From NCBI GenBank assembly GCA_013813345.1, contig JACCRW010000158.1, positions 1 through 15,276 of the forward strand: a DNA stretch of 15,276 bases, written 5' to 3'. Position numbers and translations under genes: made by a program. This DNA is from Actinomycetota bacterium (lineage in GTDB: Bacteria > Actinomycetota > Thermoleophilia > Gaiellales > Gaiellaceae). Below the pieces are notes generated by a model. It ran no database searches. It was not told the origin of the DNA and saw only the letters and a program-made list of their open reading frames with translations. The stretch's first letter is position 1. Every line of letters begins with the position of its first letter. Below, piece by piece: positions 7,406 to 13,882 of the stretch.

Positions 7406-8562
7406 CTGGACCGGCGGAGGTCGGGCCGACGCGGGCAGGGACGACCCTCGGGGCACGCCACCTGTACGTGCACCTCCCGTTCTGCGTCCACCGCTGCGGC
7501 TATTGCGACTTCGTCACCGCCGTCGGCAAGCGGGGCGAGCACGGCAGCTACGTCGACGCGCTCCTCGCCGAACTCGCGCTCGAGCGGCACCTGCTCGCCG
7601 ATGAGGTCGCGACGATCTTCGTCGGCGGCGGCACCCCGACGTTCACCGAGCCGGCCGCGCTGGCGCGACTTCTTGCGGCGCTCCCGGCCGCGGCCGAGGT
7701 GACCGTCGAGGCGAACCCGGAAACCGTGACCCCGGAGCTTGCCGCTCTTCTCCGAGAGCACGGCGTCAACCGCGTCTCACTCGGCGCGCAGAGCTTCCAG
7801 CCTCACCTACTCGAGGTGCTCGAGCGCCGCGCGACCCCGGCCACCGTCCGCGCCGCCGTCCCCATCCTGCGGGCAGCCGGCTTCGACAACCTCTCGCTCG
7901 ACCTGATCTACGGCATTCCCGGCCAGACCGCGTCAGACCTGGCTCGCGACCTCGACGAAGCGCTCGCGCTCGAGCCCGAGCATCTCTCCTGCTACGAGCT
8001 CGAGGCGAAGCCCGGCACGCGCTTCACCCACGCGTACGGCGACGAGCTCGCGAGGCAGGCCGACGCGATGGAGGGATACTTCGAGACGGTCGTGGAGACC
8101 CTCACCGCCGCGGGCTACCGCTGGTACGAGACGGCGAGCTTCTGCCGGCCGGATTCATATCGCGAGCTGCGCGCGCAGCACAATCTCGGCTACTGGCTCG
8201 GTCGCGACTACCTTGGGATCGGAGTCGGTGCCGTCTCCACCGTCTCCGGCCTCCGCTGGCGAAACGCGCCGAGCGTCGCGCGCTATACGACCGCCCTCGC
8301 GCGCGGCCAACGCCCTCCCCGCGAGCTCGAGCCGTTGGACGCAGACGTCCAGGCCAGGGAGCGAGTGCTGCTCGGCCTCAGGCTCGACGAACCGCTCCCG
8401 ACGGCCGGGCTCCAGGGCGCGCTCGACGACGAGGCCGTGGAGCGCCTGGAAGGGCTCGGTCTCGCCCGCACGCGCGACAACGGCAGCCTCGAGCTGACCA
8501 CGCGTGGTCGCTTCCTCGGCGGCGGAGTCACCGCCGAGCTGCTCGCCGACTCTCCCAGCTAA
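7384..8562 (+). CDS. hemW: HemW-type radical SAM heme chaperone
   Basis: HemW is a radical SAM protein, once annotated as oxygen-independent coproporphyrinogen oxidase, now regarded as a heme chaperone. From the GTG at 7384 the protein has 392 residues. It has YVHLPFC followed by the iron-sulfur motif CVHRCGYC (C34, C38, C41) and DF, the HemW rather than HemN form. GGGTP lies at 81-85, then SLGAQSF and DLIYGIPGQT, and the HemN C-terminal domain ends near RGRFLGGG. Start choice: a GTG at 7306 would add 26 residues, but that region has non-coding third-position composition. The GTG at 7384 has AGAAGG four bases upstream. Even so, about 24 residues precede the usual family N-terminus, so the true start could differ. 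Its TAA stop doubles as the beginning of the hrcA -10 box. Confidence 0.93.
   Translation: MRAPQRGAGPAEVGPTRAGTTLGARHLYVHLPFCVHRCGYCDFVTAVGKRGEHGSYVDALLAELALERHLLADEVATIFVGGGTPTFTEPAALARLLAALPAAAEVTVEANPETVTPELAALLREHGVNRVSLGAQSFQPHLLEVLERRATPATVRAAVPILRAAGFDNLSLDLIYGIPGQTASDLARDLDEALALEPEHLSCYELEAKPGTRFTHAYGDELARQADAMEGYFETVVETLTAAGYRWYETASFCRPDSYRELRAQHNLGYWLGRDYLGIGVGAVSTVSGLRWRNAPSVARYTTALARGQRPPRELEPLDADVQARERVLLGLRLDEPLPTAGLQGALDDEAVERLEGLGLARTRDNGSLELTTRGRFLGGGVTAELLADSPS
8515..8538. repeat. Perfect inverted repeat upstream of the hrcA promoter
   Basis: CTCGGCGG and CCGCCGAG are perfect eight-base arms around an eight-base spacer. The repeat ends 21 bases before the hrcA -10 box, reaching the place where a -35 would lie. 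It is inside the hemW coding end and may be a chance product of GC-rich codons. It does not match CIRCE. Confidence 0.3.
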
Positions 8563-8565
8563 AAT
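8560..8565 (+). promoter_or_regulatory. -10 box of the hrcA promoter
   Basis: TAAAAT is a strong -10 box nine bases before the hrcA ATG, so the leader would be only two or three bases. Its TAA is also the hemW stop codon. No ribosome-binding site is seen in the 12-base gap. No CIRCE-like repeat (TTAGCACTC-N9-GAGTGCTAA) surrounds it. Confidence 0.5.
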
Positions 8566-8574
8566 CCCCTGCAA

Positions 8575-9600
8575 ATGGCGGAGCTGACCGAACGGCGGCG
8601 CGAGATCCTGAGACGGGTCGTCGCTGAGTACATCGCAACCGGCGAGCCCGTGGGCTCGAAGTCGCTCGTCGAGCGCTCCGGGCTGCCGGTCTCCGCGTCG
8701 ACCGTCCGCAACGAGCTGGCCGAGCTCGAGTCGCTCGGGCTCCTCACCCATCCTCACACCTCCGCGGGCCGAGTTCCGACCGACTCCGGCTACCGCCTCT
8801 ACGCCTCCGAGATCCTCGAGGCCGTCGAGCCACGGCCCGCGCGCTTCCCGCTCGATCTCACCGCGATGCGCAGCGAGCTCGAGTTCGCGCTGCAGTCGAC
8901 GACGGAGATGCTCTCCCAGGTCACGCGTCTCCTGGCGCTCGTCTCGGCGCCCGGCCTCCAGACCGCGACCGTGCGCCATATCGAGGTGCTCGTGCTCCAG
9001 CCGCGGGTGGTGATGGTGGTGACGATCACCTCGACGGGCGGTGTCGCAAAGCGGCTCTTCGAGTTCGAGCAGCCGGTCGATCCCGGCCTCGCGGCCTGGG
9101 CGAACGAGTATCTGAACGAACGGGTTTCCGGTGTTCAGCTGGGCACGCATCTGCTCCGGCGGCGCATCGAGGATGCGAGCCTCTCGGCGCGTGAGCAGGG
9201 ATTTCTTGACGCGCTCCGGCCCGCATTCGTCGACCTCGCGGCGCCGACCGCTCAGCTCTTCTACGTCGGTGGCGCTGCGTCGCTTCTCGACGACGTGCGC
9301 GACGACGAGCTCGAAGCTTGCCGGCGGCTGCTCTCCGTGCTCGAGCAGCGCGCGGCCGTGCTGGAGCTGATGAGCGACGCTTTCGACGCACGCCGGCCCT
9401 TCGTCCGCGTCGGCCTCGACCACCCCGACCTCCAGAGCGTCGCCCTCGTCGGCGCCACCTACGGCCTGTCCACGCGAACGCTCGGCACCGTCAGCCTGCT
9501 CGGCCCGGTACGAATGGACTACGGGATGGCAGTCCGGACCGTTCGAGCCGCCGCGCTCGAGCTCTCGCGGCTCGTCGAGACTGCGTACGACGAGAGCTAA
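8575..9600 (+). CDS. hrcA: Heat-inducible transcription repressor HrcA
   Basis: HrcA represses chaperone genes by binding the CIRCE inverted repeat, and its activity depends on GroEL. The 341-residue length is typical. The N-terminal winged helix-turn-helix is clear: LTERRREILRRVVAEYI at 4-20, the recognition part SASTVRNELAELESLGLL at 40-57, and the family signature TSAGRVPTDSGYRLY at 62-76. The rest matches the dimerisation and inserted domains, ending in the typical GPVRMDYGMAVRTVRAAALELS segment. The ATG is set by the -10 box just upstream. It precedes dnaJ by 25 bases, as in other Actinobacteria; grpE and dnaK are not in this window. Confidence 0.96.
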   Translation: MAELTERRREILRRVVAEYIATGEPVGSKSLVERSGLPVSASTVRNELAELESLGLLTHPHTSAGRVPTDSGYRLYASEILEAVEPRPARFPLDLTAMRSELEFALQSTTEMLSQVTRLLALVSAPGLQTATVRHIEVLVLQPRVVMVVTITSTGGVAKRLFEFEQPVDPGLAAWANEYLNERVSGVQLGTHLLRRRIEDASLSAREQGFLDALRPAFVDLAAPTAQLFYVGGAASLLDDVRDDELEACRRLLSVLEQRAAVLELMSDAFDARRPFVRVGLDHPDLQSVALVGATYGLSTRTLGTVSLLGPVRMDYGMAVRTVRAAALELSRLVETAYDES

Positions 9601-9613
9601 CCGTCGCAACATC

Positions 9614-9619
9614 TACCCT
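9614..9619 (+). promoter_or_regulatory. -10 box of a leaderless dnaJ promoter
   Basis: TACCCT stands exactly six bases before the dnaJ ATG, in the 25-base gap after hrcA. There is no Shine-Dalgarno sequence, which supports a leaderless start. dnaJ may therefore be transcribed both from here and by read-through from hrcA. Confidence 0.5.
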
Positions 9620-9625
9620 GAACCG

Positions 9626-10744
9626 ATGGCGACCGCCGAGCGAGACCTCTACGAGCTGCTCGGCGTGGAGCGCGGCGCCAGCGACGCCGAGATCAAGAAG
9701 GCCTTCCGCAGGCTCGCGCAGAAGCTCCACCCCGACGTCTCTCAGGAGCCCGACGCGCAGGCCCGGTTCCGCGAGGTCGCCGAGGCCTACGAGGTGCTCT
9801 CGAACGCCGAGACGCGCAAGCTCTACGATCAGTACGGGCACGCCGGCCTGAAGCGCGGCGGCTACGCGCCCGGCAACTTCGACTTCGGCAACCTCAGCGA
9901 CATCTTCTCCGCCTTCTTCGGCGACGACCTGATGGGGCGGGCGGGCCGTACGACCGCGAGCCGGGGCGGCGACGTCGGGCTTGCCGTCGAGATCGAGCTG
10001 GCGGAAGCTTTCACCGGAGTGGCGCGCCGAGTAGAGCTCGAGGTGGCACTGACCTGCGAGCGCTGCGACGGGGACGGCGCCGAGCCGGGCACGACACCGA
10101 TCACGTGCGGGACCTGCGACGGCGCCGGCCGCGTCCAGCAGGTCTCGCGGAGCGTTTTCGGCGAGTTCGTGCGCGCGCAGGCGTGCCCGACCTGCGGCGG
10201 CAGCGGCCGGGTCTCCGAGACGCCGTGCCGGGAGTGCGCGGGCGCCGGGCGGACGACTCGCGAGAGGATGGTCGACGTCGAGATCCCGGCCGGGATCCAG
10301 AGCGGCCAGCAGATCCGGATCCGCGGCGAGGGCCACGCCGGGGCACAGGGAGGACCCGCTGGCGACCTCTACGTGGAGGTGCGCGTGGCCCGTCACGAGC
10401 ACTTCGAGCGCGACGGTGACGACATCCTCGCGAGCGTCGATCTGACGATCGTGCAGGCGGCGATCGGCGCTCGTGTTCCGGTCCCGACGCTGGAGGGCGA
10501 TGTCGAGCTCGATTTCGAGCCGGGTACCCAGCCCGGCGAGGTCCGCGTACTTCGGGGCAAGGGAATGCCCGCGCTCCAGCGCTACGGCCGCGGCGATCAG
10601 CGCGTGCTCGTCAACGTCTCCGTCCCGCGGCGGCTGACCGCCGAGCAGCGAACGCTGCTCGAGCAGTTCGAGCAGCACTCCACCGACGACACATACAAGC
10701 GCGACGAAGGCTTCTTCGAGAAGCTCCGAAGCGCTCTGCGTTGA
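9626..10744 (+). CDS. dnaJ: Chaperone protein DnaJ (type I Hsp40)
   Basis: DnaJ delivers substrates to DnaK and stimulates its ATPase. The 372-residue protein has all type I parts. The J domain occupies about 6-70, with HPD at 35-37. The Gly/Phe linker is short (about 76-104, with GNFDFGNLSDIFSAFFG). The zinc domain has four CxxCxGxG repeats: C144/C147, C161/C164, C187/C190 and C201/C204. The C-terminal substrate-binding domains follow (IPAGIQSGQQIRIRGEG). A short linker is common in the second actinobacterial DnaJ, the one encoded beside hrcA, so another dnaJ may be with dnaK elsewhere. The gene ends in a TTGA overlap with prmA. Confidence 0.96.
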   Translation: MATAERDLYELLGVERGASDAEIKKAFRRLAQKLHPDVSQEPDAQARFREVAEAYEVLSNAETRKLYDQYGHAGLKRGGYAPGNFDFGNLSDIFSAFFGDDLMGRAGRTTASRGGDVGLAVEIELAEAFTGVARRVELEVALTCERCDGDGAEPGTTPITCGTCDGAGRVQQVSRSVFGEFVRAQACPTCGGSGRVSETPCRECAGAGRTTRERMVDVEIPAGIQSGQQIRIRGEGHAGAQGGPAGDLYVEVRVARHEHFERDGDDILASVDLTIVQAAIGARVPVPTLEGDVELDFEPGTQPGEVRVLRGKGMPALQRYGRGDQRVLVNVSVPRRLTAEQRTLLEQFEQHSTDDTYKRDEGFFEKLRSALR

Positions 10745-11502
10745 AGCTCCTGCGGCGCGTCTCCGTCACCGTGCCGCCGGCCCGGGCCGAGCAGGCGCGC
10801 GCCGTCATGCTCGAGCTCTTTCCCACAGGCTTCGAGGAGATCGATCACGAGGGCAGCCTCGAGCTGGCGGCCTACACGAACTCGGCGGGCGAGGAGCGGA
10901 TCTGGCAGGCCTTCGGGGGCGCCGCCGGTTCAGACGTCGACGGCGGTTGGGAGGAACGCTGGCGCCAGTTCCACAAGCCGTCGCGGGTCGGGAAGCTCTG
11001 GATCGGCCCGCCCTGGGAGAGCCCTGACACGGATGCACTGGCGGTCGTGATCGATCCTGGCCGCGCCTTCGGCACGGGCGGGCACGCGACGACGCGGCTC
11101 TGTCTGGACCTACTCGCGAGTGAGCCGCGCGGCAGCGTCCTCGACGTGGGTTGCGGCTCAGGAATCCTTTCGATTGCCGCTGTCCGCCTCGGCTTCTCGC
11201 CGGTGCTCGGAATCGACTTCGACCCGCAGGCCGTCGAAGCGACGGAGCGCAACGCCCGCGACAACGAGGTCGAGGTCGAGGCGCGGCTCGCCGACCTGCG
11301 AGAGAGCGAGCTGCCAGAGGTCGACCTCGCGCTCGCGAACATCGCCGCGGAGGCGGTGCTCGCGCTCGGGCCGAAGCTGCGGGCGGCGCGCGCGATCACG
11401 TCCGGTTACCTCGTCTCGGACGAGCCCGAGCTGGAGGGCTATCGCCGCGAGCGGCGGATCGGGGTCGACGGCTGGGCCGCCGACCTCCACGTGCGTCAGT
11501 AA
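10741..11502 (+). CDS. prmA: Ribosomal protein L11 methyltransferase
   Basis: PrmA trimethylates lysines and the N-terminus of ribosomal protein L11 using S-adenosylmethionine. The 253-residue product is shorter than the E. coli enzyme (293), mainly in the N-terminal L11-recognition domain, which is still recognisable (RVSVTVPP and GFEEID). The family signature DPGRAFGTGGHATT is at 105-118. The SAM-binding motif LDVGCGSGILS begins at 134, followed by GIDFDPQAVEATERNARDN and the ANIA motif in place of the usual NIL. The TTG start overlaps the dnaJ stop; no better start exists because the first beta strand begins at residue 7. It is part of the dnaJ operon. Confidence 0.93.
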   Translation: MKLLRRVSVTVPPARAEQARAVMLELFPTGFEEIDHEGSLELAAYTNSAGEERIWQAFGGAAGSDVDGGWEERWRQFHKPSRVGKLWIGPPWESPDTDALAVVIDPGRAFGTGGHATTRLCLDLLASEPRGSVLDVGCGSGILSIAAVRLGFSPVLGIDFDPQAVEATERNARDNEVEVEARLADLRESELPEVDLALANIAAEAVLALGPKLRAARAITSGYLVSDEPELEGYRRERRIGVDGWAADLHVRQ

Positions 11503-11515
11503 GAATCGCGCTCTC

Positions 11516-11845
11516 GTGGTTGTCGACTGCCTCTTCTGCAAGCTCGTCCGCGACGGCGATCACGTCGCGAAGACCGACGGCTTCGTGGCGATCCGCGACA
11601 CCAACCCCCAGGCCGACGTCCACCTGCTTGTCCTGCCCGAGCGCCACGTCGACACGTTCCGCGAGGTCGGCGAGCTCACAGCGGACGAGTCGAAGCGGAT
11701 GCTCGAGTTCGTCGCGCAGGTAGCGCGCGAGGCCAAGCTCGAGGACTACAAGGTGCTCGTCAACGTCGGCACCGGCGGCGGCCAGACCGTCTTCCATCTG
11801 CACTGGCACGTGCTGGGTGGGAGAATCCAGGGGATGCCTGAATGA
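11516..11845 (+). CDS. HIT family (HINT-type) nucleotide hydrolase
   Basis: HIT proteins of the HINT branch hydrolyse nucleoside phosphoramidates and related AMP-linked compounds. The GTG at 11516 gives 109 residues, the usual size. CLFCKLV at residues 5-11 has the Cys pair common near the N-terminus. The middle has VHLLVLPERHVDTFREV, and the end carries the HIT triad HLHWHVLGG, with H94, H96 and H98; H96 is the expected nucleophile. It begins 13 bases after prmA. The sequence AAGAAT nine bases before the start may be a weak -10 box, but read-through from dnaJ-prmA is likely. HIT genes near hrcA-dnaJ and phoH are common in Actinobacteria. The natural substrate is unknown. Confidence 0.9.
   Translation: MVVDCLFCKLVRDGDHVAKTDGFVAIRDTNPQADVHLLVLPERHVDTFREVGELTADESKRMLEFVAQVAREAKLEDYKVLVNVGTGGGQTVFHLHWHVLGGRIQGMPE
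11829..11834 (+). promoter_or_regulatory. Ribosome-binding site of yqeY
   Basis: AGGGGA lies seven bases before the yqeY ATG, inside the end of the HIT gene. It is one of the few recognisable Shine-Dalgarno sequences in the window and fits coupled translation across the ATGA overlap. Confidence 0.5.
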
Positions 11846-12285
11846 CGCTGATTACCGAGATCGAGTCGCAACTCAAGGACGCCATGCGCGAGCGCGACGA
11901 CGCGCGCCGCGACGCGTTGCGCCTGATCCTCTCCAGCCTGCGCGGCGCCGAGAAGGAGCTGCAGCGGGAGCTTTCGGAAGGCGAGGAGCTCCAGGTGCTG
12001 CAGCGCGAGCGCAAGAAACGGATCGAGGCCGCCGAAGCGTTCCGCAGCGGCGAGCGCGAGGAGCAGGCCGAGAAGGAGGAGGCGGAGCTCGAAGTCCTCG
12101 AGGAGTTCATGCCCGAGCCGCTCTCCGAGGAGGAGATCGAGGAGATCGTCGACGATGTGATCGCCGAGGTCGGGGCCACGAGCATGCGCGACATCGGCCG
12201 CGTGATGGCCGATGTGATGCCGCAGATCGCGGGCAGGGCCGACGGCTCGTCCGTCAGTCAGCTCGTCCGCGAGAAGCTCGCTTGA
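11842..12285 (+). CDS. yqeY: GatB/YqeY domain protein
   Basis: YqeY proteins resemble the C-terminal tRNA-binding tail domain of GatB, a subunit of the glutamyl/aspartyl-tRNA amidotransferase. Their own function is not firmly established. The 147-residue length is normal. The N-terminus is a run of charged helices (ESQLKDAMRERDDARRDALR, then LILSSLRGAEKEL), followed by the Glu-rich stretch typical of the family and LEEFMPEPLSEEEI. The C-terminal helical domain has MRDIGRVMADVM and the GRADGSSVSQLV ending. It overlaps the HIT gene by ATGA and has a good ribosome-binding site, so it belongs to the dnaJ-prmA-HIT operon. Confidence 0.94.
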   Translation: MTLITEIESQLKDAMRERDDARRDALRLILSSLRGAEKELQRELSEGEELQVLQRERKKRIEAAEAFRSGEREEQAEKEEAELEVLEEFMPEPLSEEEIEEIVDDVIAEVGATSMRDIGRVMADVMPQIAGRADGSSVSQLVREKLA

Positions 12286-12812
12286 CGCTCCACCCGGCGC
12301 AGCCGCCGGGCTCCCCGCCGGTGATCGACATCCCTACCGGACATCGTCGTTTCACCGGCCACTGGGTCGCCGATGGACTCATGCTCACGAACCTGCCGTT
12401 CGAGGCCGAGCACGTCGAGGCGCTCGGCTGCGAAGGCGTCGACCTCGTCCTGAACATGTGCGAGGACCTGGAGTATTGGGACGGTCAGCGTGAGCCCGTC
12501 GAGGCCGCCTACGCCGCGACCGGGATCGAGGAAGATCGCGCGTGCCAGGTGCAGGACCTCGGTGAGCATCCACTCGAGCTGCTGGACACCGCGACACGGC
12601 TGATCGACGAGGCCAACGCAAGCGGCCGCAACGTCGCCGTTCATTGCCGCGGTGGAATCGAGCGCTCGGCGGCAGTGGTGGCCGCTGTACTCATTCGCCG
12701 GCAGGGACTCTCGGTCGACGCGGCGCTTCGGCACCTGCGTACCATTGCGCCACAGGCCAGTCCGCTCGCGCATCAGCGAACTGCGCTCGAGCGCTGGGCC
12801 GCGTCGCGTTGA
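12282..12812 (+). CDS. Dual-specificity-type protein phosphatase
   Basis: This is a cysteine-dependent phosphatase of the PTP/DUSP superfamily, expected to remove phosphate from Tyr or Ser/Thr residues in the cytoplasm. The active-site loop HCRGGIERS is complete: nucleophile C122 and phosphate-binding R128, counted from the TTG. D92 in VQDLGEHPLELL is the probable general acid. The N-terminal part (WVADGLMLTNLPF, then GVDLVLNMCEDLEYW) fits the early strands of small phosphatases. Start choice: the TTG overlaps the yqeY stop in TTGA, as dnaJ/prmA do, and every codon to 12320 ends in G or C. A GTG at 12321 (163 residues) is an alternative. Its end overlaps the next gene by TTGA. The substrate is unknown. 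GC is native-like. Confidence 0.85.
   Translation: MTLHPAQPPGSPPVIDIPTGHRRFTGHWVADGLMLTNLPFEAEHVEALGCEGVDLVLNMCEDLEYWDGQREPVEAAYAATGIEEDRACQVQDLGEHPLELLDTATRLIDEANASGRNVAVHCRGGIERSAAVVAAVLIRRQGLSVDAALRHLRTIAPQASPLAHQRTALERWAASR
12293..12310 (+). terminator. Hairpin just after yqeY, possible weak terminator
   Basis: CCCGGCG, the loop CAGC and CGCCGGG form a perfect seven-base-pair stem eight bases after the yqeY stop. No T-run follows, so it is not a classic intrinsic terminator. If it ends the dnaJ-yqeY unit, the phosphatase would start at the GTG at 12321. If the phosphatase starts at the TTG, the hairpin is in its coding region. Confidence 0.25.
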
Positions 12813-13882
12813 GTCACGTCTACGTCGATCCGGCGGGCTCTCACTACCGGCCGCCGAACCTGATTGCGGAGCTGACCCGCTTTCACTCCACGAAGGCCGT
12901 CGTCCCGGAGGAGAACCAAATGACTGCCGCGTTGGCGTGGCTGCTCGACCGATCGCAGGTCTTCGCGCGCGAATTCGCCGGGCTCTTCCTGGGTTGCGAC
13001 GTGCTGGCTGACATCAAGCAGTTCGGCACCCAGACGCAGGTCTCGCTTCCGAACCCATCCGGTGGGCTGCTCTGGCCGGATTTGTCGCTCGCCGGCGACG
13101 CTCGGTCGTTCGAGCTACTTATCGAGGTGAAGGTCGGTGCTACGCCGAACGAGTATCCAGACGGCGAAGAGATCCTTCTGCAGCCCGACATGTACGCGAA
13201 AGCCTGGAGGCTACGGCCGGACAAGACTCAGGCCCGGTTACGTCGCGTCGGCACCTTGACGAAAGGCTTCGACTTCGATCGAACCGAGGATGAGTGGCGG
13301 GCCCGCAATGTCACTTGGCTTGACAATCGCGACCTGCTCCGTCAGTTGATCGACAACGGGGATCTCGAGCCGGGCGTGGTTCCGGTTGCCCGTGACTTTT
13401 GCGACGTCATCGGCCAGGTGGTGCTTCACGAGGCTCTCGTGGCCCCGGCGCACGTCGGAGCTCTGCAGGCGGACGGTCGGAAGGTGCTGATGGGAATTCG
13501 CGACCAGCTCGGCGCGGTCATCGGCGCTACGCCGGGTCAACCAGCGAAGCACAAGGACGGCATCGGCCTACTGTTCCGCCACCCGGACTGGACACTCTGG
13601 GTCATCGTCACACCGGCGGGTGGTATGTACAACCTGTTCGGGAACGGCGACGCGGCCGCCTTCTGCCTGCTGACCCCTGGCGAGAAGCCTTTGCCGGACG
13701 AGCCCCGCGTTCAAGCAGGAGGATTCGAGCGGCATCGTGATCTCTCGGGTTACCGAGACGATCGGATCTACATCGAGCTCGACACAGTCGATGGGGCGAT
13801 CGCGGACTTCGAAGCCGTCGGCAACCAGATCATCGAGCGGATGCTCGCCGCGCTGCGAGCCTGCCGGCCTCCGTTTATCTAA
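12809..13882 (+). CDS. PD-(D/E)XK nuclease-like protein of unknown role
   Basis: I do not recognise a named gene. The 357-residue product has a probable PD-(D/E)XK nuclease core: WPDLSL with D91, then ELLIEVKVG with E106 and K108. Before it, ENQMTAALAWLLDRS resembles the helix seen at the N-terminus of several uncharacterised nuclease families of this type. The C-terminal half (about 210-357) includes GIGLLFRHPDWTLWVIV and ends RMLAALRACRPPFI; I cannot assign it. The TTG start overlaps the phosphatase stop and no other early start is present. GC in three 60-base samples was about 57-62%, although a fourth was 70%, against about 68-72% around it. There is a TTA codon at 13238, rare at this GC, and a CTA-CTT pair. 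This suggests recent acquisition. A defence or DNA-repair role is possible but not shown. Confidence 0.75.
   Translation: MSHVYVDPAGSHYRPPNLIAELTRFHSTKAVVPEENQMTAALAWLLDRSQVFAREFAGLFLGCDVLADIKQFGTQTQVSLPNPSGGLLWPDLSLAGDARSFELLIEVKVGATPNEYPDGEEILLQPDMYAKAWRLRPDKTQARLRRVGTLTKGFDFDRTEDEWRARNVTWLDNRDLLRQLIDNGDLEPGVVPVARDFCDVIGQVVLHEALVAPAHVGALQADGRKVLMGIRDQLGAVIGATPGQPAKHKDGIGLLFRHPDWTLWVIVTPAGGMYNLFGNGDAAAFCLLTPGEKPLPDEPRVQAGGFERHRDLSGYRDDRIYIELDTVDGAIADFEAVGNQIIERMLAALRACRPPFI

Noticed and set aside
8155..9612. A 485-codon open frame antisense to hemW and hrcA
   Set aside because: It covers two clear genes and their shared promoter in antisense; composition explains it.
8500..9626. CIRCE operator near hrcA or dnaJ
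   Set aside because: I looked for TTAGCACTC and GAGTGCTAA halves in the gaps before both genes and found neither, not even a convincing degenerate pair.
11501..11506. AAGAAT as a -10 box for the HIT gene
   Set aside because: It lacks the conserved first T of the box, and read-through from prmA is sufficient.
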